Source of the DNA: Wenzhouxiangellaceae bacterium
Lineage (GTDB): Bacteria > Pseudomonadota > Gammaproteobacteria > Xanthomonadales > Wenzhouxiangellaceae
Assembly: GCA_028289455.1 (NCBI GenBank)
Contig: JANQPN010000031.1
Location: 19,751 to 83,750, forward strand
DNA: 64,000 nucleotides
Direction of reading: 5' to 3'
Part shown: in pieces, positions 47,692 through 56,663 of the stretch
Layout: each line of letters starts with the position of its first letter
Numbering within the stretch: position 1 is the stretch's first letter
The notes under the pieces: model-generated
What the model was told of the DNA's origin: nothing
What the model saw: only the letters and a program-made list of their open reading frames with translations
Databases searched by the model: none
Position numbers and translations under genes: made by a program

Positions 47692-49398
47692 TTAAAATCT
47701 GGATGAAGTCAACGTCACGTCTGCTGCTACCCACACATTATCCAGCCGTTGCTGAGCATCGCTGGCTTCGGTGGTTTTATCCTGCGCTGTCAGGCTTTCT
47801 ACCAGCCCGAACAGCGACCAGCCATTGCGTGGATAAATTTCCAGATCACGTCGGTATACGGCTTCAGCGGCTGCGGCATCTCCGGCGGCCAGTAAAGCTT
47901 TACCCAGTGACTGGCGGGTTGGGTAATACCAGAACGGTGGCTCGGTATAAGGCAGTTCATCCTGAGCGGCAACTGCGGCGGTAAAGTGTGATACTGCAGC
48001 TGCCGGGTCATTTTCAGCTGTGGCAATCTCCCCCTGAACCAGCTCATCGGCTATCAGTAACAGCTGACTGGCCGGGTAATCTACGGTATCCAGGAAATGC
48101 ACTTTGGTGGATTCACGCAAAGGCACCAGTGCGGCGTATTCCGCTTTGGCTGAATCGATATCACCCAGGCGGGCATATGCAGTGGCCCGTGTGTAGTGCC
48201 AGATGGCATTGGAGAAATCCAGACTGGCATCCGGTTTTGGTTCCTGTAGCAGTTCGTCCCAGCGGCCGAACTGAGTCAGTGCCAGCAATGGTATGGTGTG
48301 GAAAAACTCCACCATGGGAAATTCCTCAATCACTTCCAGCCTTACGTTGGCGGCAACTCTGCGTGCTGATTGAATGGCCAGTTCGCTGCGGCCCTCCATA
48401 CTGGAAGCTGCCCACAGAAAGTGGATGTTGTGCGGATAATAAAGCGCTGGATAAAATCCCTGAGCATTACATTGGGCGATGTATGCTTCATCAACATCAG
48501 CGGCCCGAATATTGGCTTCGGATGCATCGTGGTAGCGTCCCACCCGCCAGTAGATATGTGCCGGCATATGCACTAGATGACCGGCGCCGGGAACGAGGTT
48601 GGCGAGCATATCAGCAGCCGATTCGGCTCTCTCAGGCGTCGATGAGGCTTCAACGGCATGAATGTATAAATGCAGTGCCAATGGATGATCCGGTGATCTT
48701 GCTAAAACGGTTTCCAGCGCGGTTAAAACCTCTTCGGTGTATGGCTTGGGGTTTTCCGGATCTACCCAGTAATCCCAGGGCATGGTGGTCATCAGCGCTT
48801 CAGCAAACAATGAAGCAGCATCATCGTCATCGGGGTATTTCTGATGCAGAGCACGCATTGCATCAGCGTAGGCCAGATCCAATGGTTCACGCGCTGTGCT
48901 GGGGTCGCCGTTGTAACGGGCGGCAAGGGCGTCAATGTAATCGCGTTCCTGCTGAGTGGAATTTTCCTTCAGTGAGATGGCTGTTTGTATGGCAGCATGC
49001 GCAGCCACTCTGGAATCATCACTCATGATGGCTTTGCCGTTGCTGGTCACATTGATATTTGGTCCCAAAGCCAGTGCCTCGCCCCAGTAGCACATGGCGC
49101 AACTGCTATCCAGAGTTTGTGCTGCCTTAAATGAGCGGACTGATTCTGCGTGATTGAAGGCAAAATCAATCACCAGTCCCTGGTCGAAATATTTTTGTAC
49201 CCAGGGATCGCTGGTAGAGATTGCATGGTGGTGATCACCCATGCCTTCAAACAATGGCGCGCCGGCACGGGTGACTATTTCAGCCTGGGTTTCTACTGGA
49301 GGCGATGTTTCTGGTTCAGCTGTGTGCTCATTGCAGGCACTCAGTAACAAAACCGGCAATAAAAGGATGATCAGTTTATGGGGGCGAATTATTTTCAT
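47692..49398 (-). CDS. TPR-repeat lipoprotein
   Basis: A 568-residue lipoprotein: the lipobox LLLSAC follows the start at 49398 (the ORF extends 69 bases further, but the signal peptide sets this ATG). The mature protein contains helical TPR-like repeats. The segment HAESVRSFKAAQTLDSSCAMC followed by YWGEALALGPNIN marks a known but uncharacterised family of TPR proteins; a histidine cluster GDHHHAIS precedes it. Likely a periplasm-facing scaffold; function unknown. It is transcribed on the same strand as the upstream-lying orphan spacer and ahead of the subtilase gene, about 100 bases apart. Confidence 0.85.
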   Translation of the reverse strand: MKIIRPHKLIILLLPVLLLSACNEHTAEPETSPPVETQAEIVTRAGAPLFEGMGDHHHAISTSDPWVQKYFDQGLVIDFAFNHAESVRSFKAAQTLDSSCAMCYWGEALALGPNINVTSNGKAIMSDDSRVAAHAAIQTAISLKENSTQQERDYIDALAARYNGDPSTAREPLDLAYADAMRALHQKYPDDDDAASLFAEALMTTMPWDYWVDPENPKPYTEEVLTALETVLARSPDHPLALHLYIHAVEASSTPERAESAADMLANLVPGAGHLVHMPAHIYWRVGRYHDASEANIRAADVDEAYIAQCNAQGFYPALYYPHNIHFLWAASSMEGRSELAIQSARRVAANVRLEVIEEFPMVEFFHTIPLLALTQFGRWDELLQEPKPDASLDFSNAIWHYTRATAYARLGDIDSAKAEYAALVPLRESTKVHFLDTVDYPASQLLLIADELVQGEIATAENDPAAAVSHFTAAVAAQDELPYTEPPFWYYPTRQSLGKALLAAGDAAAAEAVYRRDLEIYPRNGWSLFGLVESLTAQDKTTEASDAQQRLDNVWVAADVTLTSSRF

Positions 49399-49678
49399 GG
49401 CATTGGCTGACTCTTGGTGGTGGCTGTCGCTGCACGATAGCGATTTATTGTTATAGACACTCAGCAAATCACTTCAACAATACAAGCGATTATTTGAAAT
49501 GTCCATGTACACCACAGGAGTGGACCTGTTGCAAATGCATAGTCTGAAACTGCTTATTGGTCTAAGGTGCTTTGATAGGCGGAATATTTCCCACTTGTCC
49601 AGCAAATTGACTTGCTTCTATTGTAGTTGTGCCATGTTAGTAAATGCCTGAAGCACAATCAGCGGTGGCTGGAGGAGA

Positions 49679-50062
49679 ATGGTGCCATTGGTCAACAATT
49701 TATACGTGTATCGTGATAACTACCCTGATTCGCCGGTTTTAGTGTTGCATGGAAATGGGATGCGCATAGCAACGGGCAGCTATATCGGTGTTACCGGGCA
49801 GGTTCAGACTGGTGAGGAAGTTGCCCGGGGTATTGAATACCGGGTTTGCGAGGGCAGTGCTTATAACCCTGAAAATAACCAAGGGGTGCTGATGGCATGT
49901 AAGAGTATCGGAAGTGTCGAGGGTGGGGATCCTCAACGGGCCAGCAGTTACCTGAAAAAAGAAAAAGTTAAGCAGGATGCCAAACCGATGGAAGAAAGTA
50001 GAGTGGCACCAGTAGTGAATCATCCGAAGCGGGAGAAATGGGTGTTTGTTTTTGCGATATAA
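49679..50062 (+). CDS. Hypothetical protein, orphan
   Basis: A 127-residue ORF I do not recognise. It is preceded by GGAGGAG very close to the ATG (a GTG at 49682 is better spaced). The first 75 residues look like a compact beta-rich domain (VLVLHGNGMRIATGSYIGV, then two Cys); the rest is charged and ends in hydrophobic VFVFAI. No signal peptide. It stands between a 280-base spacer and the convergent nadC. Real but unclassified, or possibly spurious. Confidence 0.5.
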   Translation: MVPLVNNLYVYRDNYPDSPVLVLHGNGMRIATGSYIGVTGQVQTGEEVARGIEYRVCEGSAYNPENNQGVLMACKSIGSVEGGDPQRASSYLKKEKVKQDAKPMEESRVAPVVNHPKREKWVFVFAI

Positions 50063-50109
50063 GAGTGGTCAACCGAGCAATAGGAAACACACCAATACAC
50101 TGATGCCGA

Positions 50110-50958
50110 TTAAAGTAGATAGCGCATACTGAAGTCCACCGCTTCAACCTGCTTGCCCAGCTCTCCAATAGAGATATCATCAACACCTGTTTCAGCCACT
50201 GCTCTGACTGTATCCAGGTTGATACCACCGGATGCCTCGAGGCGAATCACACCTTTATATTCCCTCACGGCTTTGATTAGATCAGGCAGCTCAAAATTAT
50301 CCAAAAGCGCACGATCTGCCTTGACCAAAGCTGCTTCATGCAGTTGCTGCAAAGTTTCCACCTCCACAATAACCGGTATATCCGGAAACTTTCGGCGTGC
50401 CTGCTCAACCTGACTGGTGATACTTTCTCCGGCGGCCAGGTGGTTTTCTTTCAACATGATCTGGTCATACAAACCCAGGCGGTGGTTATGGCAGCCGCCG
50501 CAGGTTACTGCGTATTTCTGTGCCAGGCGCAGTCCGGGCACTGTTTTACGGGTATCCAGCAGGCGCACATTGATGCCGGTAACTGCATCAGCATAGCGTT
50601 TAGCCTGTGTGGCAGTGCCGGACAGCAGCTGCATAAAGTTCAGAGCAGTACGCTCGCCGGTTAATATAGGACGAGCAGGCCCACTGATATCGCAGACAGT
50701 TTGTTGCGGGTTCAGGAGGTCGGCATCGTGAGCACTCCAGTTCACCGTTACGGCAGAGCTGAGTTGCGAAAACACTTCATCTACCCATGGCTGGCCACAC
50801 AGCACAGCATTGTCACGGCAGATAATTCTGGCCTGGAAAATCCTGTCTTCATCAATCAGCTGTGCACTGACATCACCGCTGCCTACATCTTCTGCCAGTG
50901 CTGTTCGAACTTGTTGCTGAATGCCGGCCAGATCGGGCAGGCGCAGTGAATCTGTCAT
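50110..50958 (-). CDS. nadC: Nicotinate-nucleotide pyrophosphorylase (quinolinate phosphoribosyltransferase)
   Basis: A 282-residue enzyme that converts quinolinate and PRPP to nicotinate mononucleotide in de novo NAD synthesis. Signature segments: GERTALNFMQLLSGTAT, LLDTRKTVPGLRLAQKYAV with the PRPP/quinolinate-binding Arg residues, GGCHNHRLGLYD, and LEASGGINLDTVRAVAETGV. The start codon lies 1 base after the upstream trm112-like stop (TGATATG), so translation is coupled. nadA and nadB are not in the window. Confidence 0.97.
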   Translation of the reverse strand: MTDSLRLPDLAGIQQQVRTALAEDVGSGDVSAQLIDEDRIFQARIICRDNAVLCGQPWVDEVFSQLSSAVTVNWSAHDADLLNPQQTVCDISGPARPILTGERTALNFMQLLSGTATQAKRYADAVTGINVRLLDTRKTVPGLRLAQKYAVTCGGCHNHRLGLYDQIMLKENHLAAGESITSQVEQARRKFPDIPVIVEVETLQQLHEAALVKADRALLDNFELPDLIKAVREYKGVIRLEASGGINLDTVRAVAETGVDDISIGELGKQVEAVDFSMRYLL

Positions 50959-50959
50959 A

Positions 50960-51232
50960 TCAGGCAGGGAAGTCTTTAAACTGGGTGGTGCCTATGCCGG
51001 CTTCGTAGAGCAGTACCGGAATATCATCGTGAACCGGATACAACACTTTGCCGTCCTGGGTGATCAGCGCGGCCTGCAGTGGCTCGGCCAACGGTTCACC
51101 ATCAACCGTGATGACTTCGCCGGCTGAAATCTGATCGTTCAGGAACTGCAGCTGTGTTTTGCCGGCGATGCTGAGCGGGCTGTGGCTGACCGGGCAGCAT
51201 AAAATTTCCAAAAGTTGTTTGCTGATTGCCAT
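50960..51232 (-). CDS. Trm112/YcaR family protein
   Basis: A 90-residue Trm112-like protein. It begins KQLLEILCCPVSHSPLSI, where usual relatives have a CPxCxxPL zinc-type knuckle; the second half VLYPVHDDIPVLLYEAG is the family hallmark (YPIRDGIPVML-type). In eukaryotes and archaea Trm112 activates methyltransferases; the bacterial role is less clear. In E. coli ycaR lies with lpxK-kdsB; here it is coupled to nadC. Divergent from purE. Confidence 0.9.
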   Translation of the reverse strand: MAISKQLLEILCCPVSHSPLSIAGKTQLQFLNDQISAGEVITVDGEPLAEPLQAALITQDGKVLYPVHDDIPVLLYEAGIGTTQFKDFPA

Positions 51233-51349
51233 AATGCTTCTTATAGACGATTCATAGTATTCATCAGATCAGGTGACGATTAATTCAGGACACCCGTTTA
51301 TCTGGTACATTATGCAGTTTTCCAGCGGATATTAAAGACGGCGGAGAGC

Positions 51350-51856
51350 ATGTCAGAGAGCACAGCACAGCCACAGGTCGCAGTGATTATGGGTTCCAGA
51401 TCAGACTGGCCAACCATGCAGCATGCAGCTGAAATGTTGTCAGCATTTGATGTTAATCACGAAGTGCGGGTTGTATCCGCACATCGGACACCAAAAGCAA
51501 TGGTTGAGTTTGCCGAAAATGCTCGCACGCGCGGCATCAAGGTCATTATTGCAGGTGCAGGCGGTGCGGCACATTTGCCCGGTATGGTAGCTGCCATGAC
51601 CACTTTGCCGGTCATTGGAGTGCCGGTCCAGAGCAAGGCGCTGGATGGCATGGATTCACTGCTGTCAATCGTCCAGATGCCTGGCGGCATTCCCGTAGCG
51701 ACTGTTGCAATAGGCAAAGCAGGGGCCAAGAATGCCGGTCTGCTGGCAGTATCTATGCTGGCAATTGAAAATCAGGTCCTGGCACATTCACTGGAATCCT
51801 ACCGGGCGCAGCAACGTGATGCTGTGCTGGCCGATCAGGATCCCCGTATCACTTAA
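51350..51856 (+). CDS. purE: N5-carboxyaminoimidazole ribonucleotide mutase
   Basis: A 168-residue class I PurE that moves a carboxyl group to make CAIR in purine synthesis. The substrate-binding [19 protein letters not shown] and [15 protein letters not shown] motifs are complete. GGAG lies before the ATG. It is followed by purK after 30 bases; the pair converts AIR to CAIR with bicarbonate and ATP. No PurR-like operator is evident in the 117-base divergent spacer. Confidence 0.98.
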   Translation: MSESTAQPQVAVIMGSRSDWPTMQHAAEMLSAFDVNHEVRVVSAHRTPKAMVEFAENARTRGIKVIIAGAGGAAHLPGMVAAMTTLPVIGVPVQSKALDGMDSLLSIVQMPGGIPVATVAIGKAGAKNAGLLAVSMLAIENQVLAHSLESYRAQQRDAVLADQDPRIT

Positions 51857-51886
51857 ACAGACAATCAACATACTGGCGACACCTGC

Positions 51887-53008
51887 ATGACTCGACTGGG
51901 AATAATCGGCGGCGGCCAGCTGGCTCGCATGATGGCGCAGGCCGCATCAGGACTGGATATAACCACAACTGTGCTCGACCCCAATGCAGATGCCTGCGCC
52001 GGGCAGGTGGCTGAACTGATTCAAGCTGAATACAACGATCACCGTGGGCTTGATGAGCTGGCGGGACGCTCTGACGTGATGACATTTGATTTCGAAAACG
52101 TGCCGGCGGACAGCCTTCGGCAATTATCAGAGCGATGCAGAATCTGCCCGGGCGCTGATATTCTGGCTATTGCTCAGGACCGTTTACTGGAAAAAAACAT
52201 GTTCCGGGAGCTGGACATTGCGGTTGGTGATTTTTATGCGGTAAACAACCGCCCGGATCTGCTGGCTGCACTTGAGCAGACCGGTTATCCGGCAGTACTG
52301 AAAACCAGGCGGTTTGGTTATGACGGTAAAGGTCAGCAGGTATTGCGACAGCCGGAAGACCTGGAATACGCATGGCGAAAGCTTGAGGGGCATGACCTGA
52401 TTCTGGAACAGTTCATACCATTTGATTGGGAATGTTCAATTATTGGTGTGCATAATGATGCCGGTGAAACCCGATGTTACCCGCTAACCCGAAACCACCA
52501 TACCAATGGAATTCTGGCTTACAGCCATGCCCCGATTCCGCAACTAAATGCCAGCCTGCAGGCAACCGCCCAGGAGTATCTGCAGCGGATAGCCGGCCGG
52601 TTCAATTATGTGGGCGTGCTGGCATTGGAGCTGTTTGTGGTTGATGGAAGGTTACTGGCCAATGAAATTGCCCCCAGGGTGCATAATTCCGGTCATTGGA
52701 CCATCGATGGAACAGTTTGCAGTCAGTTTGAAAATCATGTGCGGGCATGCTGTGGGCTGGAGCTGGGCTCGACCGATACGGTTGGCGAATCGCTGATGCT
52801 TAACTGGATAGGCAAGGTGCCTGACCCGGAAAGTTTTCGGCACATTGAAGGGCTGCATTGGCATGATTATGCAAAAGCAGCCCGTACCGGCCGCAAGGTT
52901 GGGCATGCCACACTGACAGCTAATCAACCGGAAATTTTCTCCAGAGGCGTGCAGCAGCTGTCTGCCTTACACGGCGGCAGGACTTTATTGGACTGGTTAT
53001 CTGCTTAA
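51887..53008 (+). CDS. purK: N5-carboxyaminoimidazole ribonucleotide synthase
   Basis: A 373-residue ATP-grasp enzyme that makes N5-CAIR from AIR, bicarbonate and ATP, feeding PurE. The N-terminal LGIIGGGQLARMMAQAA, the FDFENVP motif, the ATP-binding YPAVLKTRRFGYDGKGQ and the metal-binding NEIAPRVHNSGHWT are all present. Length is normal. It is in the purEK operon. Confidence 0.98.
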   Translation: MTRLGIIGGGQLARMMAQAASGLDITTTVLDPNADACAGQVAELIQAEYNDHRGLDELAGRSDVMTFDFENVPADSLRQLSERCRICPGADILAIAQDRLLEKNMFRELDIAVGDFYAVNNRPDLLAALEQTGYPAVLKTRRFGYDGKGQQVLRQPEDLEYAWRKLEGHDLILEQFIPFDWECSIIGVHNDAGETRCYPLTRNHHTNGILAYSHAPIPQLNASLQATAQEYLQRIAGRFNYVGVLALELFVVDGRLLANEIAPRVHNSGHWTIDGTVCSQFENHVRACCGLELGSTDTVGESLMLNWIGKVPDPESFRHIEGLHWHDYAKAARTGRKVGHATLTANQPEIFSRGVQQLSALHGGRTLLDWLSA

Positions 53009-53044
53009 CGATAACGGTTTGCTTGCACAGCTGATAAACAAGTG

Positions 53045-53078
53045 CTGTCGCTCATTGAGTCCACAAGAACAGCGACAG
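53045..53078 (+). terminator. Possible hairpin after purK
   Basis: CTGTCGCT (53045-53052) pairs with AGCGACAG (53071-53078) across an 18-base loop. It lies between purK and the convergent hydrolase gene. There is no T run, so it is only a weak terminator candidate. Confidence 0.3.
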
Positions 53079-53114
53079 ATGATTCTAATAGTTATTGATT
53101 GAGGACATGGCCAG

Positions 53115-54659
53115 TTAAGGCTGGTGTGCAAAGATGCGTCCGCCCCAGTCAAGCACTAAAGTGCCGTTCTCATTTTTACGGAAAGTAATTGCTTGCGGCG
53201 GCATTCCACCCCATGGGTCGATATCCATACGATAGCTGTCAGCACCCAAATGCATCAGTTGACTGGAAAGTGCGCCAAATTGCAGCTGCAGCTGATTTTG
53301 ATCGTTGACAGTGATAATCATCTCTCCAAGGCGGTTATCCAAATAATGCCCCGTAAGCTGTGTGTATGAATATTGAGGGTTGTTTTCAGGCGTATTTTCC
53401 TGCAAATCTCTCAAGTAAGCTGTTTTACGCTTTTCAAATTCTGCAATGTCCTGCCTGGTTTTTGTGAGCCTTCTTTCAATGCGGCTGTCCAGGTCCGGTT
53501 TGGACAGCAGCTGGTCATACAGTGTCAGTGCCAGGTTGTGGGTAACCCGTGAGCCGTCGGAAATGGCATTGCTCAGCACAGCAATGCCGAGTTTATGTTC
53601 CGGCATAAAGGAAAGATGGCTTTCTCCGCCGAAATGATGCATCAGCAGATCATCGTCATAATCGGCGCTGTAAACACCCAGTCCATGAGCAAACCGATGA
53701 ATTTCCAGGAAGTCCCAATCAAGGTAAACCTGGCGTGCGTGTGCGTGTTCAACGGCGCGCTTGGGAAAAACCTGGCTGCCATCAATGCGGCCCTGGTTCA
53801 GATTCAGAATAATCCAACGGGCAAGATCTTCCACCGTTGAAACGGAGCCGCCGGCAGCATGCATTTGTGAATCATGTTTGGTTTGAGTGACGATAAATCG
53901 TCCATCTTTATCACTTAGATAGGCAGTAGCCATAGGGCCTTGTTCGGCCAAGGCAATGGAGGTGAAACTGTTCTGCATTCCAGCTGGTGAAAATATTTTA
54001 TCGGTAATCAAATCACGCCAGTTGACACGGGTTTTTTCGCCAATCGCATGAGCCGTCATAATGGGGCCGAAGTTGGAATACCGGAAATTAATATCAGCTG
54101 TTTGGGCAAATTCATTGACATGCGTAATGAATCCGGATTCAGGGAGGTTACCCGGATAGGCTGTACGATAATTCAGGCCTGCGTCAAAATACGGCTGGGT
54201 ATGCGTGATATGTGCACGTAAGGAGATATGCTTTGGGTTAATGCCTTCTGGTGTACGCAGATCAGGCAAGTATGCTGAAATCGGTTCATCCAGCATGATA
54301 TCGCCTTGTTCATGCAACAGGGCTGCTGCCATCCCTAAGAATGATTTGGTAACTGATTTTAAATAATACCGGGTATCTGTTGCTGCCCTGGTACAGTTTT
54401 CCAGGTTACTGAAACCAAAGCCGCGCGCATAAATGACCTTGTCATTTTTAACGACAGCTACCGACAAAGCCGGTGTCAGCACCGTATCGGAAATAAAATC
54501 TGTAATTAACCTGTCAAGGGTATTCGGGCCGGCCTGGCCCAGCTGTCCGTTTGCTTGTAGGGTTCCGCAGCTGTCCATCCTGAAATTTTCATCGGCTGCA
54601 TAGCTGCAGCTGTAAGTCAGGGCTGTAATTATTCCTGCAATAATGGTTTTTCTGTGCAC
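53115..54659 (-). CDS. Exported beta-lactamase-like serine hydrolase
   Basis: A 514-residue exported member of the class C beta-lactamase/penicillin-binding-like serine hydrolases. The nucleophile motif SVTK is at 102-105, the tyrosine motif YSN at 194-196, and HHFGG later is the likely third motif. The last 100 or so residues form a beta-rich domain. The start is a GTG at 54659: GGAGGAG (54666-54672) sits 6 bases upstream, and this start gives a clean signal peptide ending SYA. The longer ATG ORF would bury the leader. Substrate unknown; the resemblance does not imply antibiotic resistance. It is 69 bases after an AraC regulator gene. Confidence 0.9.
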   Translation of the reverse strand: MHRKTIIAGIITALTYSCSYAADENFRMDSCGTLQANGQLGQAGPNTLDRLITDFISDTVLTPALSVAVVKNDKVIYARGFGFSNLENCTRAATDTRYYLKSVTKSFLGMAAALLHEQGDIMLDEPISAYLPDLRTPEGINPKHISLRAHITHTQPYFDAGLNYRTAYPGNLPESGFITHVNEFAQTADINFRYSNFGPIMTAHAIGEKTRVNWRDLITDKIFSPAGMQNSFTSIALAEQGPMATAYLSDKDGRFIVTQTKHDSQMHAAGGSVSTVEDLARWIILNLNQGRIDGSQVFPKRAVEHAHARQVYLDWDFLEIHRFAHGLGVYSADYDDDLLMHHFGGESHLSFMPEHKLGIAVLSNAISDGSRVTHNLALTLYDQLLSKPDLDSRIERRLTKTRQDIAEFEKRKTAYLRDLQENTPENNPQYSYTQLTGHYLDNRLGEMIITVNDQNQLQLQFGALSSQLMHLGADSYRMDIDPWGGMPPQAITFRKNENGTLVLDWGGRIFAHQP

Positions 54660-54728
54660 GATCTTCTCCTCCAATTGCGCTAGTCTAGGGTTAGGCATCA
54701 GAGAAGTCTTGAATGGAGGTAACGCTGT

Positions 54729-55523
54729 CTATACGGCCATCAATTTACGCATGCTGGCTGGGGTCATGCCGACAAATCTGCGGATTTCACGACAAAAGTG
54801 CGCCTGATCGGAAAAGCCACTATTGGCAGCTATTTGAACAAAGGATGTATTTGAATTGATACAATCATTAACTGCATGGGCTACACGCCGCCGCTGACGG
54901 TACTCCGTTGGACTGATACCGTAATATCGGCGAAACATTCGAGAAATCACAACCCGATGTATACCGGTCAATTCGGCCAGTTGACTGACTTCAACCGGTT
55001 TTTGATGCTGATCCATGACCTGCCTGCAATGCTTTAACCAATCAGGAGGTGGACTGCTGTGCCGGTCAAAGCCATAGGCGTTTTTCTGATTGCCTGCAAA
55101 CAAATGTGCAAACCGTTTTAACAGATTGCCGCAGGATAATAAATTGATCAGAATTGCCGGGTTCCAGGCCTGGTTGCAACGCCAGTGTTGAGGCGCTGTA
55201 TTGATACCCAGGCTGTTCATAGCATCTGGCTGGATATTGATAGACAGAATCAGACAGCCGTCCGGACCGAATACATCGGCATGCTCATAATTCGCCGGTT
55301 TGAACCCAACGGCATTACCTACGATATCGATTTTTCTTGAATCACCAGTTTCCTGAAAGCATCCACTCAGCAGAAATGAAATCTGAGCGTAACGGTGACT
55401 GTGTTGGCTATGCCGGTGGTGCGGTGGATAATGCGTCAGGCGCATATTCACACCACGGTGTTCAGTCAAAACTGCCTGTTGCTGCCAGCGATTGGTGCTT
55501 TGCGATGCTGAAAAGGTGCTCAT
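54729..55523 (-). CDS. AraC family transcriptional regulator
   Basis: A 264-residue regulator. An N-terminal cupin-like sensing part begins HHRHSQHSHRYAQISFLLSG, rich in His. The C-terminal double helix-turn-helix covers about 165-262, with VSQLAELTGIHRVVISRMFRRYYG as the first and SFVQIAANSGFSDQAHFCREI as the second, ending GMTPASMRK. No Shine-Dalgarno is seen before the ATG. It lies upstream of the serine hydrolase and divergent from the CPBP protease; either could be its target, but no operator was found. Confidence 0.93.
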   Translation of the reverse strand: MSTFSASQSTNRWQQQAVLTEHRGVNMRLTHYPPHHRHSQHSHRYAQISFLLSGCFQETGDSRKIDIVGNAVGFKPANYEHADVFGPDGCLILSINIQPDAMNSLGINTAPQHWRCNQAWNPAILINLLSCGNLLKRFAHLFAGNQKNAYGFDRHSSPPPDWLKHCRQVMDQHQKPVEVSQLAELTGIHRVVISRMFRRYYGISPTEYRQRRRVAHAVNDCINSNTSFVQIAANSGFSDQAHFCREIRRFVGMTPASMRKLMAV

Positions 55524-55721
55524 ACTGCCGGCAATTATGCACTGTCAAAAACAGCTATTAACAGTGCTGAATGTCACTTTCTTCAGTCGGGTGCATTAAC
55601 TTGTAGGTATCGTTATTGTGGCCGAATTAGATGTCTAATCTAGTACTAACGGCAGTCGTGAGGCGGAAATTGGGTGTATATGCTGTTTATACAACAACAA
55701 TTATCAGAGGAGCCCGCAACC

Positions 55722-56486
55722 ATGCAGCAGATTCGCCTGGCTTATATTGCAGCCTTGACGGCTATCGTTGTTACTTCAACCATGGATTATCTGGGACATG
55801 CAGCGTTCAGCGCCTTAGCACTGTTTCCGCTGATTATCCTGTTCTGGTTTCTGGCCAAACCCGGCAGAGTAGAGTGGGGGCTGACACCCGGCACTGCGTC
55901 CGGTTATCTGCTGGCAGTACTGCATCCGCTGGCGATCATGCTGCCGCTGGGATTGATAGCCTATATGGCAGGTGATGTGTCAACTGCAGAAGTTGATTGG
56001 GGCAATGAATTTAAACAGATTGCTTTAATTGCGGTAAGTACTTTTATTGCCGCCATTATTACTGAGGAAGGTTTCTTCCGTGGAACGTTGTGGGCCGGAT
56101 TTACCAGCGGAGGATATTCAGTCGGGCAGGTATTGCTGGTTACCAGTGTTGCCTTTTCATTATGGCATGTGTCCTGGGCGGTGTTGCCGGGTGAAGGCCA
56201 ACTACCGGCTATGCAGGTACCGGTTTATCTGCTCAACGCCGGATTGATTGGCGCAGTCTGGGGAATGCTCAGGCTGATTTCAGGCTCTGTCCTCGTGGCC
56301 AGCCTTAGCCATGGTATCTGGAATGCTCTTGCTTATACATTGTTCGGTGTGGCGGCAAATCCCGGAGCACTGGGGATTCAGAACAGTATGTTGTTCAGTG
56401 CGGAAGTGGGTGTAATAGCAATAGGGCTTAACACAGTATTCTTACTGATGTTATGGAAGCATGGAAAGGCGGTTGGGAAAGCTTGA
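55722..56486 (+). CDS. CPBP-family intramembrane metalloprotease (Abi/Rce1-like)
   Basis: A 254-residue polytopic membrane protein with the CPBP (CAAX protease and bacteriocin-processing) active-site set: Glu115-Glu116 with Arg120 (EEGFFRG), His149 (SVAFSLWHVSW), and His197 with Asn201 (SLSHGIWNA). About eight helices. Bacterial members cleave membrane substrates or give bacteriocin immunity. The ATG at 55722 has AGAGGAG 9 bases upstream and was chosen over a longer ORF. Divergent from the AraC gene. Confidence 0.92.
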   Translation: MQQIRLAYIAALTAIVVTSTMDYLGHAAFSALALFPLIILFWFLAKPGRVEWGLTPGTASGYLLAVLHPLAIMLPLGLIAYMAGDVSTAEVDWGNEFKQIALIAVSTFIAAIITEEGFFRGTLWAGFTSGGYSVGQVLLVTSVAFSLWHVSWAVLPGEGQLPAMQVPVYLLNAGLIGAVWGMLRLISGSVLVASLSHGIWNALAYTLFGVAANPGALGIQNSMLFSAEVGVIAIGLNTVFLLMLWKHGKAVGKA

Positions 56487-56616
56487 AATCGATTTTAGCT
56501 GCAGAGCATCAGCGAAAGTCTACCGCACGATATTATTTTGCTCATATGGAGTTTGACGCTGATAAACAAGTGGATTCTACTATCAGCTAGCTTCAAATTA
56601 CTTTGAATGAATAAGA

Positions 56617-56641
56617 CTGGTGCCGGTATCACCGGCACCAG
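56617..56641. terminator. Hairpin downstream of the secreted-protein pair
   Basis: An 11-base-pair perfect stem (56617-56627 with 56631-56641) with a 3-base loop, 22 bases past the stop of the minus-strand gene at 56664. No T run follows on the minus strand. Terminator-like. Confidence 0.55.
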
Positions 56642-56663
56642 GGAAAAGTATTAAAGCGGTTTT

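Noticed and set aside
47988..49028. A 346-residue plus-strand ORF
   Set aside because: It lies fully opposite the TPR lipoprotein, has no start signal and shows a composition rich in Trp, Pro and Arg typical of a shadow frame.
53115..54698. Class C beta-lactamase as an antibiotic-resistance gene
   Set aside because: Only the general serine hydrolase motifs match; length and domains fit esterase/peptidase-like relatives, so resistance is not supported.
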